Source of the DNA: CBDUXT01 sp965371245
GTDB taxonomy: Bacteria; Planctomycetota; Phycisphaerae; UBA1845
NCBI GenBank assembly: GCA_965371245.1
Contig: CBDUXT010000046.1
Span: 1 to 45,216 of the forward strand
Direction: 5' to 3'
Length of the DNA: 45,216 bases
Part shown: piece by piece, positions 24,289 through 33,643 of the stretch
Position numbering within the stretch: position 1 is the stretch's first letter
Layout of the letters: each line of letters begins with the position of its first letter
Position numbers and translations under genes: made by a program
Notes under the pieces: model-generated
Database searches by the model: none
What the model saw: only the letters and a program-made list of their open reading frames with translations
What the model was told of the DNA's origin: nothing

Positions 24289-26331
24289 ATGGGTTCGATC
24301 GGTCGGGTTTCGCCAGCGTTTCTCTTGTTGCTCGCCTCCACCGCTGTGGCCGCGGACCGTCATCCTCTTTCGACGGCCGATCTGGGGCGGCTCAGGGGCG
24401 TCGGTAGTCCCCAAGTCTCGCCGGACGGGCGATGGGTCGTGTTTTCGCTCTCCACCACGGACTACGACGCCAACGACTCCACCCGCGAGATCATGCTTCT
24501 CTCAACGGACACCAACCGGGTTCGCCGATTGGTCGAGGGCGCCTCGCCACAGTGGTCGCCGGACGGACGCTTCATCGCCTACCGCGGCACGAAGGAAGAT
24601 ACGGACGCCGACGGAGACAAAGAGACCGATGAACAGGCATCCGATTCACAAAGCGGCCTCTGGCTCTACGACCTCACCAACGACAGCAATCGCTTCCTCG
24701 TCCGTATTCACTCGACGGACCACTTCCTCGGCCACGGCGCGCGGAAGAACTTCATCTGGTCACACGACGGCAAGCACATCGCCTACGTCGGTGCCGAGCC
24801 CGCCATCGAGTCCGACAAGGAAGAGCCGGATGTTCTGGTCTTCCGGCGCATTCTTTACAAGACGCGCACGTCGTTCTCGGACAATCGCCGAACCCACGTC
24901 TGGATCGTCGCGGTCGCCGGCGGCGAGCCTCGTCTGCTTACCCCGGGTCGCTTCGACGAACACTCGATCACATTCTCGCCCGACGACCGGCACATCGCCT
25001 TTGCCAGCAATCGATCCGATGATCCGGACAACAACTACACCGACGATCTCTGGACGCTCGATGTGGCAACTGAGCAAGTCCAGCGGCTCACGCATTCCAG
25101 CGGCACGGTGTTCCAACCTTCCTGGTCACCCGATGGCCGGCAGATCGCCTTCCTCGCCACGGTGCGGGCGGTCAACACCAAAGACAGCCCACCGGAAGAC
25201 CGCCGGCTCTATGTCATGGACCGCGCCGGCGGAACGCCTCGAAACCTGACCGGCGCCCTCGACCGCCGCGTCGGCGGCTTCACCTGGCACCCCCGCGGGC
25301 GGGCGATTTACTTCTCAGCAGGTGACCGCGGACGGTCGCCGCTGTTTCGTGTCACGCTCGCGTCAGGAGAGATCGACCGGATGCTCGATGGCGAGCATCG
25401 CGTCGGCGGCTATTCCGTTGACGCACACGCCAGAGTGATGGCCTTCACCAAAACAAGCGTCACGGAGCCGGGCGAGCTGTGGCTTGCGGATGCCGACGGC
25501 CGCAATCCCAGGCGGGTCACATCCTACAACGACGACTTCCTCCAACGCGTCGCGCTCCAGCCGGCCGAAACGATCTGGTTCGACAGCTTCGACGGCACAC
25601 CCATCCAGGGCTGGGTGATGAAACCCGCCGGCTTCACCCCGGGGCGGAAACATCCCACCGTCCTCTGGGTCCACGGCGGACCGCACGGCATGTACGGCTA
25701 CGCCTTCTCCTCGCGGATGCAACTTCTGGCGGCCAACGGCTACGGCGTGATCTACCTCAACCCGCGCGGGAGCACCGGGTACGGCCAGGCCTTCTCCGAT
25801 GGCTGCGTGATGAACTGGGGCGGGGGCGATTACAAAGATCTGATGGCCGGCGTGGACTTCGCGGCGGCACGGTACGATTGGATCGACGCCGACCGGCTCG
25901 GCGTCATCGGCGGAAGCTACGGCGGATTCATGACCAACTGGATCGTGACCCAGACCCACCGGTTCAAGGCCGCCGTCTCCGTGGCGAGCGTCAGTAACCT
26001 GATCAGCTTCTACGGCACGTCACTCTATCATCTGCTGATCGAAGTCGAGTTCAACGGAAAACCCTGGGACAATTACCCACTGCTCTGGCAGTGGTCGCCG
26101 CTGGCCCACATCCGTAATGTCAAGACACCGACGCTCTTGCTACACGGCGAAAACGACCACGACGTGCCCTTCACGCAGGCCGAGGAGATGTACATCGCCC
26201 TCAAGAAGCTCGGTGTTGACTCGGAGTTGGTACGCTACCCCGGCGAGGGCCACGGCTTCCGCAAGCCCAGGCACCGTATCGACTATCTACACCGGACGAT
26301 CGAGTGGTTCGACCGCTATCTGAAGGAGTGA
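24289..26331 (+). CDS. S9 (prolyl oligopeptidase-family) peptidase
   Basis: 680 aa, exported (signal peptide ending at about STAVAA-D). Residues 35-400 are TolB/DPP4-like beta-propeller blades (SPDGRWVVFSL, SPQWSPDGRFIAY, QPSWSPDGRQIAF). The C-terminal alpha/beta-hydrolase domain has the catalytic triad S543 in GGSYGGF, D623 in HGENDHDV and H655 in GEGHGF. It matches the acylaminoacyl-peptidase/dipeptidyl-peptidase branch that trims oligopeptides. Start 24289 follows GAGGAGAAATTGCC. It converges on the next gene with only 2 bp between the stop codons. Confidence 0.92.
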   Translation: MGSIGRVSPAFLLLLASTAVAADRHPLSTADLGRLRGVGSPQVSPDGRWVVFSLSTTDYDANDSTREIMLLSTDTNRVRRLVEGASPQWSPDGRFIAYRGTKEDTDADGDKETDEQASDSQSGLWLYDLTNDSNRFLVRIHSTDHFLGHGARKNFIWSHDGKHIAYVGAEPAIESDKEEPDVLVFRRILYKTRTSFSDNRRTHVWIVAVAGGEPRLLTPGRFDEHSITFSPDDRHIAFASNRSDDPDNNYTDDLWTLDVATEQVQRLTHSSGTVFQPSWSPDGRQIAFLATVRAVNTKDSPPEDRRLYVMDRAGGTPRNLTGALDRRVGGFTWHPRGRAIYFSAGDRGRSPLFRVTLASGEIDRMLDGEHRVGGYSVDAHARVMAFTKTSVTEPGELWLADADGRNPRRVTSYNDDFLQRVALQPAETIWFDSFDGTPIQGWVMKPAGFTPGRKHPTVLWVHGGPHGMYGYAFSSRMQLLAANGYGVIYLNPRGSTGYGQAFSDGCVMNWGGGDYKDLMAGVDFAAARYDWIDADRLGVIGGSYGGFMTNWIVTQTHRFKAAVSVASVSNLISFYGTSLYHLLIEVEFNGKPWDNYPLLWQWSPLAHIRNVKTPTLLLHGENDHDVPFTQAEEMYIALKKLGVDSELVRYPGEGHGFRKPRHRIDYLHRTIEWFDRYLKE

Positions 26332-26333
26332 AC

Positions 26334-26978
26334 TCAGCCCGGTCCGGTCGGTCGGGTGGATTCGTGGTTCAAGACGCGATGAACCAGGCGGCGGTGGGCA
26401 CCGACCAGGTCGCGGCAGACAAGTTCCGTTCGGCGGGCAAGCTCCCGGCGTTCGCGGATCGCCCGCCGCACCATCGCGCGCATGCGTCGATACTTCCCCG
26501 CTCGTTGCCTTCGCAACGCATGTCCCTGGAGCGCTCGGTTCACCGCGTCCAGAAAATCCCCGACTCGAAACGGCTTGCGAAAAACATCGCGAACGCCCAG
26601 CCGCAAACTTTCGACAGCCTCGTCGCAGGTCAGAGCATCCGCCAGGAGAATCACCGGCCGATTGTTCAGCGCCGTCAGTTGGGCGACCAGATCCAACCCG
26701 CCCGCTTCACGGCGCGGTTCCGGGTTCGTGGGTCGGGCCTGGGAAGCCGGCTCGCTCCACGCCGCCGGATCCGCCCGGCGAAACGGCTCCGCCTCGTCCA
26801 AGTCCATCTCGGCGATCACCAGGTCGTGGGGGTTGACGAGTTCCGCGTCCAGGCAGGCCGTCGCGTCAGACACGCAGGTGATGTGCGCGTCGAACCGGCG
26901 TGATAGGGACGCCACGAGAATCTCGAGGACGTCTCCGTCCGGCTCCACGACAAGGATTCTGGGTGTATGACCAGCCAT
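26334..26978 (-). CDS. Degenerate receiver (pseudo-REC) protein
   Basis: 214 aa. The REC fold is recognisable (RILVVEPDGD, DLVIAEMDL, RPVILLADA, FRKPF with the conserved Lys), but the phospho-acceptor position is E57 instead of Asp, the first acidic residue is E12 and the conserved Thr/Ser is Ala. A loop rich in Pro/Arg is inserted after the E57 strand, and the C-terminal ~70 residues are a basic helix rich in Arg (RRMRAMVRRAIRERRELARR). A Glu there can mimic phosphorylation, so the protein may be permanently active or a protein-binding module. It follows the HDOD kinase on the same strand after a 174-bp gap. Confidence 0.78.
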   Translation of the reverse strand: MAGHTPRILVVEPDGDVLEILVASLSRRFDAHITCVSDATACLDAELVNPHDLVIAEMDLDEAEPFRRADPAAWSEPASQARPTNPEPRREAGGLDLVAQLTALNNRPVILLADALTCDEAVESLRLGVRDVFRKPFRVGDFLDAVNRALQGHALRRQRAGKYRRMRAMVRRAIRERRELARRTELVCRDLVGAHRRLVHRVLNHESTRPTGPG

Positions 26979-27152
26979 TGACGTTCGTTCCGGCGGCGGC
27001 GCCGCTGACCAGTGGCGAGACCACGACCCCACAACGCCGAACGACCCTCGTCCGTCGTGCGTGCCTTACGATTCACCCCTCGCTCCTCCATCGAGACACG
27101 ACGACGGCGGCGCGCGGAGCGATTCGGGGATGTTGTCGTGGGGCCGGCGACG

Positions 27153-29432
27153 CTAGGTCGTCGGCTGACGAGCGGGCAACTCGAGTGTCACGGTCGTGCC
27201 AGTACCCGGCTTCGACTCGATGGACAACCGACCGCCGTTGATCTCGGCGAACCGGTAGGCTCGCGACAGCCCAAGTCCGCACCCGCGCCCGGCGGGGCGG
27301 CTTGAGAAGAACGGGTCGAAGGCATGCTCCAACGTCTCTGGATCCATGCCCGCGCCGTTGTCCCCAACAACAATCCGGACTGTTTCATCGGAAGCCGGCA
27401 GGGGCGAGTTGATATGGACGTGGCCGCTTGAGCCGCCGATCGCCTCGACGGCGTTTTGAAAAAGGGCACCCAGGCTCTCGTGAAGCTGGTCGGGGTCGGC
27501 GTAGATCGTGGTCTCAGGATCTCCAAGCGAGAGCGTGAAGCGCACGGACGGCTGAGTCGCGTCACCCTGCCAATGCTGGCAGAGTGGTTCGAGAACCTCG
27601 GCGAGTCGCAAGAGGGTCGGCTTGGGTGTCTCCGGCTTGGCGAAACGCATCAGGTCCGAGACGAGCTGACTCGCTCGCTGTGTGTGTTCGATGATGATTT
27701 GCAGCGCCCGAGCCGTCTCCTGGTCCTTCGTTCGTGAGAGTTCCATCTGCGCGCGCCCGGAAACGATGGAGAGCGGATTGTTCAACTCGTGGGCGGCACC
27801 GGCGGCCATGGCGGCGATCATCGAGATCGACTTGGCGTGAACAACCTCTCGCTGCGCGACCTGTACGCGGCGGTTGAGATCGACCAACTCCTCAGCCGTC
27901 CGTTCCAACTCGAGCCGAGTCTGGGCGCCCGCCAGCGCGGAGCCGATCGAGGCCGACAGCGTGTCGCACGCGTCTTCGGCGTTGCCGAAGCGCCTGATCG
28001 CCGCCTCCCGTGTCGCCACGATCCCGGCACCAATGACGATCGGCCCGGAGAACAGCGGCAAGACCCACAGCGGACCACTTCGGGGACTTCCGGTGGCACG
28101 CATCCAGATATGATCGCAACCCTCCGGCGCAGGGGAAAACCCCCGGAGGGAGGGAATCATCGGCAGGTTGTGCGGCGCGCCGTCGTCCCGCGTCGTACCC
28201 AGATCAAAGAACGCGGAGCCCTCCCCGTTCTCGAGGCGTTGGGCGTAGGCCGCATGAACGCAACGGGTATGTGGCTCGGCCAAGAACGTGACCGCACAGT
28301 CGGCGTCCAACATCGCCCGGATCGCGTGTGCCGCCGCCAGGCACACCTCCTGAACCCCATCCTCCGCGGCGAGCCGACGCGCAAAGGTTTCCAAGGCGGC
28401 CAAGCACGCCGAGCGAACCTCCAACCGCCGGTTCGATTGCGTGAGCTTGGCATTGAGTTGTCCGAGCTGTTCGTTGGCCCGCAGGAGCGAGGCCTTCGGG
28501 TCCGTGTCAACGTATGGTTCGTCCAGCCCGATCAGTTCGCTGAAGGGGTTCATCCGCGCGGGCAGGCCGTCCAACACCGCAGCCATGTCGCCTTCCTTCA
28601 GTGACAACTCACGGGCGAGCGTCGCAACGTCGGAAATGTGGCTGTAGCCCGAGAAGCCGATCCGCTCGCGCCGCACGACGGTGTCCGCCAGGTGTACGAT
28701 CCGCACGAGCCGGCCGAACCGGACGGAACTCGGTAACCCCTCCGGCGCCTGATGATGAAGCCAGGCGCACTCGGAGATCGCAGGATCCAGACGCCACCTT
28801 GCGGTGAGGCGCCGACCCGCCACCGTGTGGTCGAACCCGAAGACCTCACGCTCGGCATCGCAGATACAGACACCCCGATTCTTCACGCGGTCGAGCGCGC
28901 GGGCATAGCTCTTGGGAAGGCACGTTTCCAGTGCAATCTTTCCGATGTCGTGCATCAACCCACAGACGAACGCCTCGCCCGCAAGTTGCCGACCACCGAG
29001 ACGCTCTCCGACGGCCTCGGCGACGCACGCGACGGCCAGGTTGTGGCGCCAGAACTCACGCCGAATCTCGACCGCACTCGCCCCATCTTCGTCGCGCGCG
29101 AACACGTCGTGCAGACGAAGCGCGAGGACGGCGTTGCGAACCGTGGAAAAACCCAGCATCGTAACCGCGCGCAGGACGGTAAGGGTCTCTCCCGGTAGGC
29201 CGACGTTCGCGCGACGTACCATGCGCAACACCGCAGCCGTCAATGCCGCATCGGACTCGATGATTTCAACCACATCGCGCGCACAGGCATCGTCGGAGGT
29301 CGTGACGGTCAAGAGCCGCGCCGCCACCACCGGCAGGGTCGGGAGCTTGTCAAGCTGATGGAGGATCAGCTCCGCCCGCTCGCCGGGGCCAAGTTCCTTG
29401 AGCGATTTGTGTGTCGCAGCCGCGGCCGTCAT
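27153..29432 (-). CDS. HDOD-GAF-sensor histidine kinase
   Basis: 759 aa from the ATG at 29432 (a TTG lies directly before it). Domains: HDOD at about 20-220, with H130, H161-D162 in LMHDIGK, H192 and H216-H217; a GAF-like domain at about 330-500; a HisKA helix with the phospho-acceptor H548 in GAAHELNNPLS; and a HATPase with QNAVEA, DNGAGM and GRGCGLGL. No membrane segment, so cytoplasmic. HDOD domains are linked to nucleotide signalling and stress in other bacteria; fusion to a kinase makes the HDOD a likely input. It is 39 bp downstream of the HTH-REC gene, its probable cognate regulator. Confidence 0.86.
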   Translation of the reverse strand: MTAAAATHKSLKELGPGERAELILHQLDKLPTLPVVAARLLTVTTSDDACARDVVEIIESDAALTAAVLRMVRRANVGLPGETLTVLRAVTMLGFSTVRNAVLALRLHDVFARDEDGASAVEIRREFWRHNLAVACVAEAVGERLGGRQLAGEAFVCGLMHDIGKIALETCLPKSYARALDRVKNRGVCICDAEREVFGFDHTVAGRRLTARWRLDPAISECAWLHHQAPEGLPSSVRFGRLVRIVHLADTVVRRERIGFSGYSHISDVATLARELSLKEGDMAAVLDGLPARMNPFSELIGLDEPYVDTDPKASLLRANEQLGQLNAKLTQSNRRLEVRSACLAALETFARRLAAEDGVQEVCLAAAHAIRAMLDADCAVTFLAEPHTRCVHAAYAQRLENGEGSAFFDLGTTRDDGAPHNLPMIPSLRGFSPAPEGCDHIWMRATGSPRSGPLWVLPLFSGPIVIGAGIVATREAAIRRFGNAEDACDTLSASIGSALAGAQTRLELERTAEELVDLNRRVQVAQREVVHAKSISMIAAMAAGAAHELNNPLSIVSGRAQMELSRTKDQETARALQIIIEHTQRASQLVSDLMRFAKPETPKPTLLRLAEVLEPLCQHWQGDATQPSVRFTLSLGDPETTIYADPDQLHESLGALFQNAVEAIGGSSGHVHINSPLPASDETVRIVVGDNGAGMDPETLEHAFDPFFSSRPAGRGCGLGLSRAYRFAEINGGRLSIESKPGTGTTVTLELPARQPTT

Positions 29433-29471
29433 CAAGCGTTATCCGAGTCAAAGCCAAACGTGGGTCGCCGT

Positions 29472-30053
29472 TCAGGCGACGCGTACCATGTCCGATATCC
29501 GGCTGATGACCGCATTGATGTCAAATGGCTTCCGAATGAAGTCATCCGCGCCGGCAGCGTACAATTCATTCACCTCGTCGGGGTCGGCAACACCACTGAT
29601 AACGATGATCTTGATGTGCTCATACTTGCTGTTCGCGCGAATGGTCCGGCAGACGGCCGTTCCGTTGATGTCCGGTAACTTGAAGTCCAAGAGCAGAACA
29701 TCCGGGCGAAACTGTTCCGTGATGATCCCGGCCTCGTACCCCGTCGAGGCCGTGCGTACTTCGAAACGTCCGTCCCGCCCAAGCAGCTCGGTGAACATCT
29801 CGACAATCGCCTCGTCATCATCGACCACCAGGACACGCTTCCTGCCGGTCTCGAGGTGATCGAGCGGGATTTGGTTTTCCTTCATGAACGACATCAGCGC
29901 TTCGCGAGGAATCCGCCGGAACCGTGAGCCCGGCACCCGGAATCCGCGCAACTTGCCGCTGTCGAAACAACGGATGACCGTTTGCTGACTGATCTTGCAA
30001 ATGCGCGCAACCTCACCCGTGGTGAAGACCTCCTTGACCTGTTGATCCGCCAT
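29472..30053 (-). CDS. Response regulator with N-terminal MerR/excisionase-like HTH
   Basis: 193 aa. An N-terminal helix-turn-helix of the HTH_17/excisionase type (TTGEVARICKISQQTVIRCFDSGKL, about 11-50, ending VPGSRFRRIPREAL) is fused to a C-terminal REC domain with D78-D80, phospho-acceptor D123 in LLDFKLPD, S153 and K175. This is the reverse of the usual REC-then-DNA-binding order. All phosphorylation residues are intact, unlike the degenerate receiver downstream. First gene of the signalling cassette; the kinase starts 39 bp later. Upstream, a TTGACG box lies about 100 bp before the start but pairs with only a poor -10. Confidence 0.88.
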   Translation of the reverse strand: MADQQVKEVFTTGEVARICKISQQTVIRCFDSGKLRGFRVPGSRFRRIPREALMSFMKENQIPLDHLETGRKRVLVVDDDEAIVEMFTELLGRDGRFEVRTASTGYEAGIITEQFRPDVLLLDFKLPDINGTAVCRTIRANSKYEHIKIIVISGVADPDEVNELYAAGADDFIRKPFDINAVISRISDMVRVA

Positions 30054-30264
30054 GATCCGTACTCCGCGCTCTCAACCCAGTTGCAACTCGCGCTACGCAA
30101 GTTGTCCATACCACCCATATTCCCTATACCGTACATACCGCACAGTTCCTCGTCAACCATAAACTGTGGACAAGGCACCGGGCGGCAGGCTGAGGCCGCA
30201 GAAAACCGGGCCGTAGGCTCGGCAGCTATGGAATGCTCTCGGGGGGACGGAACGTGGGGGTCCG

Positions 30265-32109
30265 CTAAACACCCTGGCGGCGACCGCTGCGACCCTTGAG
30301 ATATACCCAGAGGACGGTTACGTCGGCCGGGCTGATCCCGGCGAGTCGGCCCGCTTGACCCAGGGTCCGCGGCTCGACCCGCGTCAGGCATTCGCGCGCC
30401 TCGGCCCGTAGGCCGGTAACCGCGGAATAGTCCAGCCAATGGGGCAGTGCCATCGACTCCAGCCGACGGAAGCGCTCGATCTGCCGGTCCTGGCGCTCGA
30501 CGTATCCGCTGTACTTGGCCTCCACCAGCACCTGCTCGAGCACGTCGGCTGGAAAGGTCCGGTCCGTCAGGCGGGCGATCGCATGGGCGAATGTGGACAG
30601 GTCCGTGCCCGGTCGGCGAATCCACGTCGATAACGGTGTGCCATCGACGTGACCCTGACGACACAGCTTTTCGATCTTCATCGTTGCGGTGCGGCGATCC
30701 TCGAAGCGCGCCCAGCGCGTGTCGTCCACGGTCCCCAGTTCGCGACCCATCGGCGTGAGCCGCTGGTCCGCGTTATCAGCGCGAAGCCGCAGCCGATACT
30801 CGGCGCGAGACGTAAACATCCGGTAGGGCTCGGTCGGCGGTCGGATGATCAGGTCGTCGATCATCACGCCGATGTAGGCCTCATCGCGACCGAGAACAAA
30901 CGGCGGCTCCCCGCGCAGCGCGCGGACCGCGTTGATGCCGGCCACGATTCCCTGGCCGGCCGCTTCCTCGTAGCCGCTGGTGCCGTTGATCTGACCCGCC
31001 AGAAACAGCCCTTCGACTCGCTTGGTTTCGAGCGAGGTTCGGATCTGATGGGTCGGCACGAAGTCATACTCGACCGCGTAGCCGTACTGGAGGATTCGTG
31101 CCCGCTCCAAACCCGGGATGCGATGAACGAACGCCTCCTGTACATCCTCGGGAAGTGACGTGCTGATGCCGTTGCAGTAAACCCGCTCGTCATCGATCCC
31201 TTCGGGCTCCAGGAAGATCTGGTGCCTATCCTTGTCCGCGAAACGCACGACCTTGTCCTCGATGCTGGGACAATAGCGAGGCCCCGTGGAACGGATTTGA
31301 CCCGAGTACATCGGCGCGCGATCGAGGTTCGCGCGAATCGGTTCGTGTACCCCCTCGTTCGTCCAGGTGATCCAGCAGTCGATCTGCGGCTGATCAATCG
31401 CGTCCGTCATCAACGAAAACGGCGTCGGCATCGCGTCACCAATTTGCCGTTCACATCGGTCGTAGTCGATCGAGTCGCGATGCACGCGCGGCGGCGTCCC
31501 CGTCTTGAGCCGCCCCAGCGAGAAACCAAGCGCCTGGAGCGTGGCACCAAGACCCACGGCGGCCGGCTCGCCCACGCGGCCGCCCTGCGTCTGAGTGGCA
31601 CCACAGTGCATCAGCGCCCGAAGGAACGTCCCCGTGGTCACGATGACGCTAGACGTTCGCAGGCGACGCCCGCCGGACAACGTGACCGAAGCGACCCGCG
31701 GCCGTGGGCCGTTGCTGATCGGCGTCGTGTCAATGCGCTCAACCGAGCCCTCAAGGATGGTCAGCCCCGGGGCTTCAGCAAGAAAAGCCTGCACCGCTCG
31801 CGGATAGGCAGTACGGTCGGCCTGGGCTCGCGGCGCCCAGACGGCCGGCCCTTTGCTGCGGTTGAGCAGGCGAAACTGGATCCCCGCGCGATCAATCGCC
31901 AGCCCCATCAGTCCGCCCAGCGCGTCCACTTCGCGCACCATCTGCCCCTTGCCGAGTCCGCCGATTGCGGGGTTGCAAGACATGCGGGCGATGGCCTCAC
32001 GCTGCATCGTGACCAGTGCGACATCGGCACCCATGCGCGACGCGGCAAAGGCGGCCTCCGCCCCTGCGTGCCCACCGCCGATCACCACTATGTCGAATCG
32101 ATCCGTCAT
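30265..32109 (-). CDS. mnmG: tRNA uridine-5-carboxymethylaminomethyl modification enzyme MnmG
   Basis: FAD-dependent large subunit of MnmEG, which makes cmnm5U34 in tRNA wobble positions. The start at 32109 yields the typical N-terminus MTDRFDIVVIGGGHAGAEAA with a GAGAAG site; an earlier in-frame ATG lies inside a family D repeat. Other signatures: NPAIGGLGKGQMVREVDALG, GTFLRALMHCG and the C-terminal helical region (AREFLTR-like ARECLTRVEPRTLGQAGRLAGISPAD). 614 aa, full length. mnmE is not in view. Confidence 0.94.
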   Translation of the reverse strand: MTDRFDIVVIGGGHAGAEAAFAASRMGADVALVTMQREAIARMSCNPAIGGLGKGQMVREVDALGGLMGLAIDRAGIQFRLLNRSKGPAVWAPRAQADRTAYPRAVQAFLAEAPGLTILEGSVERIDTTPISNGPRPRVASVTLSGGRRLRTSSVIVTTGTFLRALMHCGATQTQGGRVGEPAAVGLGATLQALGFSLGRLKTGTPPRVHRDSIDYDRCERQIGDAMPTPFSLMTDAIDQPQIDCWITWTNEGVHEPIRANLDRAPMYSGQIRSTGPRYCPSIEDKVVRFADKDRHQIFLEPEGIDDERVYCNGISTSLPEDVQEAFVHRIPGLERARILQYGYAVEYDFVPTHQIRTSLETKRVEGLFLAGQINGTSGYEEAAGQGIVAGINAVRALRGEPPFVLGRDEAYIGVMIDDLIIRPPTEPYRMFTSRAEYRLRLRADNADQRLTPMGRELGTVDDTRWARFEDRRTATMKIEKLCRQGHVDGTPLSTWIRRPGTDLSTFAHAIARLTDRTFPADVLEQVLVEAKYSGYVERQDRQIERFRRLESMALPHWLDYSAVTGLRAEARECLTRVEPRTLGQAGRLAGISPADVTVLWVYLKGRSGRRQGV

Positions 32110-32124
32110 GCTTCTCAGTTGCAT

Positions 32125-32146
32125 GGCGGGCAATAGCCCGCCCTAC
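32125..32146. repeat. Repeat family D, single arm
   Basis: GGCGGGCAATAGCCCGCC plus CTAC, identical to the right arm at 23226-23246, directly upstream of the mnmG ribosome site. Confidence 0.85.
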
Positions 32147-32178
32147 TCGTTGACGACGACCCTACAACCGAAGCCGTG

Positions 32179-32203
32179 TAGGTCGGGTCGATGACCCGAC
32201 CTA
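32179..32203. repeat. Repeat family E copy overlapping a stop codon
   Basis: 25-bp palindrome with core GGTCGGGTCGATGACCCGAC. Its right end contains the TAG stop (32201-32203, minus strand) of the acyl-CoA-dehydrogenase-like gene. Confidence 0.85.
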
Positions 32204-33238
32204 CCAGAGCTTCTCCAGCGTGCCTAACTGAACATGCGGCGGCGCCGACCACACGAGAAGAAACATCGCCTCGCGAACCAGCCGCTGCGACCTGTGCGAC
32301 GACAGATACCCGCTCCCCTTGGAAAATGTCAAGAGCGTGGCAGCCAGCCGTACGACCAGGTCGTTGACGGCCACGCGAATATCCATCGACGGGATCTCCG
32401 CCGACGGGTCACTCAGTGTCTCGGCCGCATCGAAGAGCCGCCGACGCACCGACTCATATTGAACCATGATTCTTTTCTCGAGCATGTCCGCCGCCTGCGC
32501 CGACGCCCCCGAGCACGCCCGGATTCCGTCCAGCAACGCCCCGGCCATGCCCACGCCCACGGCCGACACACTCAGCGGCTTGACCGGGGCGCGCCGCGCA
32601 AGCACGCGCTCAAGCGGTCCGCGGATCAGGTGTTCGGACGTCACCACAACACCGTCGCAGCGAATCTCAGAAGTCCAGCTCGACCCCAGCGCCATCAGTT
32701 CCATCGGCTCACCCGTCGAGAGGCCGGCCGCGCTCGTCGATACACAGGCGAGAACCTGCTGTCCGTCGGGAAGCACGGCCCCGGTGACCACGTAGTCCGC
32801 CTTGGGCGCACTGGTGACCCAGGGCATGAAGCCCGTCAGGCGAAAGCCCTCCGCCACCGGGTCGGCGCGCATCGCCGGACCCTTGGCGCGTCGCGACGTC
32901 GTAAGCTGGCTGATGCCCACGGTGGTCAGAACCTCGCCCCTCGCGCACCGCGGCAGCAGCCGTCGCATTAGCGCCTCGTTGTCGCAGTCGCCGAGCAGTT
33001 CACAGGCGGCGTCGTGCTGGGTGAGGATTAGGGCGAGGCTCAAGCTGCCGCGAGCGACGGCCTCGTACGTCTCAAGTTGTGCTTCGGGCGACGCACCCAC
33101 CCCACCGAACTCGGCGGACACGACGTTTCGCCAACAACCGGCCTCGCCGAGGGCGCGCACACCCCCTTCCGGCCAAGACCGCTCGTCGTGGCCGTCATCG
33201 TACCGGCGGAGTTCCGTTGTCAGCGTTGTCAGGTTCAT
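32201..33238 (-). CDS. Acyl-CoA dehydrogenase-like flavoprotein
   Basis: 345 aa resembling the acyl-CoA dehydrogenase fold: an N-terminal helical domain (ALGEAGCWRNVVSAEFGGVGAS), a middle beta domain (GFRLTGFMPWVTSAPKADYVVTGA) and a C-terminal helical bundle. It is shorter than the usual ~380 aa and I cannot place the catalytic Glu with certainty, so it may be a degenerate or specialised member. The start at 33238 is the best by homology but lacks a Shine-Dalgarno sequence; upstream ATGs in frame exist at about 33286. It precedes mnmG on the same strand, with two palindromes in the 91-bp gap. Confidence 0.68.
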   Translation of the reverse strand: MNLTTLTTELRRYDDGHDERSWPEGGVRALGEAGCWRNVVSAEFGGVGASPEAQLETYEAVARGSLSLALILTQHDAACELLGDCDNEALMRRLLPRCARGEVLTTVGISQLTTSRRAKGPAMRADPVAEGFRLTGFMPWVTSAPKADYVVTGAVLPDGQQVLACVSTSAAGLSTGEPMELMALGSSWTSEIRCDGVVVTSEHLIRGPLERVLARRAPVKPLSVSAVGVGMAGALLDGIRACSGASAQAADMLEKRIMVQYESVRRRLFDAAETLSDPSAEIPSMDIRVAVNDLVVRLAATLLTFSKGSGYLSSHRSQRLVREAMFLLVWSAPPHVQLGTLEKLW

Positions 33239-33643
33239 GGGGGTCGCACACCGTCGCCGGCCCCAGCGCCGGATTAGGCGGGTCATCATAGCGGTGCGGC
33301 GAGGCCCGAACACCCCTTGTCGTTCGACGCGGCTGAAATGATGGGTGGTGTGGCCAAGCGCAGCGCCGCCACGTCGTTTGTCCTCTGGCATGGCCCGGGG
33401 TCGATAAGTAACTCCGCGCAGCGGGCGGACCGATAAACAACCGGTGCCGAAGCTGCGCGACCGTTCCGCGCATCTTTACTGCGAACGGTGGGTGGCCCAC
33501 CTCTTCAGAGGTGGAGGACTCGAATGGTCACCGGATTCGACTCCCCTACGGCTAAAGCCATGCGCCACCCGACGTGCAGCCGAGCCGACGTATCGCGTCT
33601 GTTAGAGCGAACGACTTTCGGGTCACCTTGATCGGAAGAAACG
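33239..33643. other. Divergent intergenic region with repeat F
   Basis: No gene supported. Holds the second 84-bp F element (33487-33570). The rest shows no terminator or clear promoter. Confidence 0.5.
33487..33570 (+). repeat. Repeat family F, second 84-bp copy
   Basis: Same architecture and length as 11863-11946: GGTGGGTGGCCCACCTCTTC at the left end and GGCTAAAGCC close to the right end. Confidence 0.85.

Noticed and set aside
30054..30264. Replication origin next to mnmG (gidA)
   Set aside because: Two imperfect DnaA-box-like words (30102-30110 and 30166-30174) and a mildly AT-rich stretch occur, but there are too few boxes and no dnaA, dnaN, parAB or rpmH nearby. A GC-skew plot would settle it.
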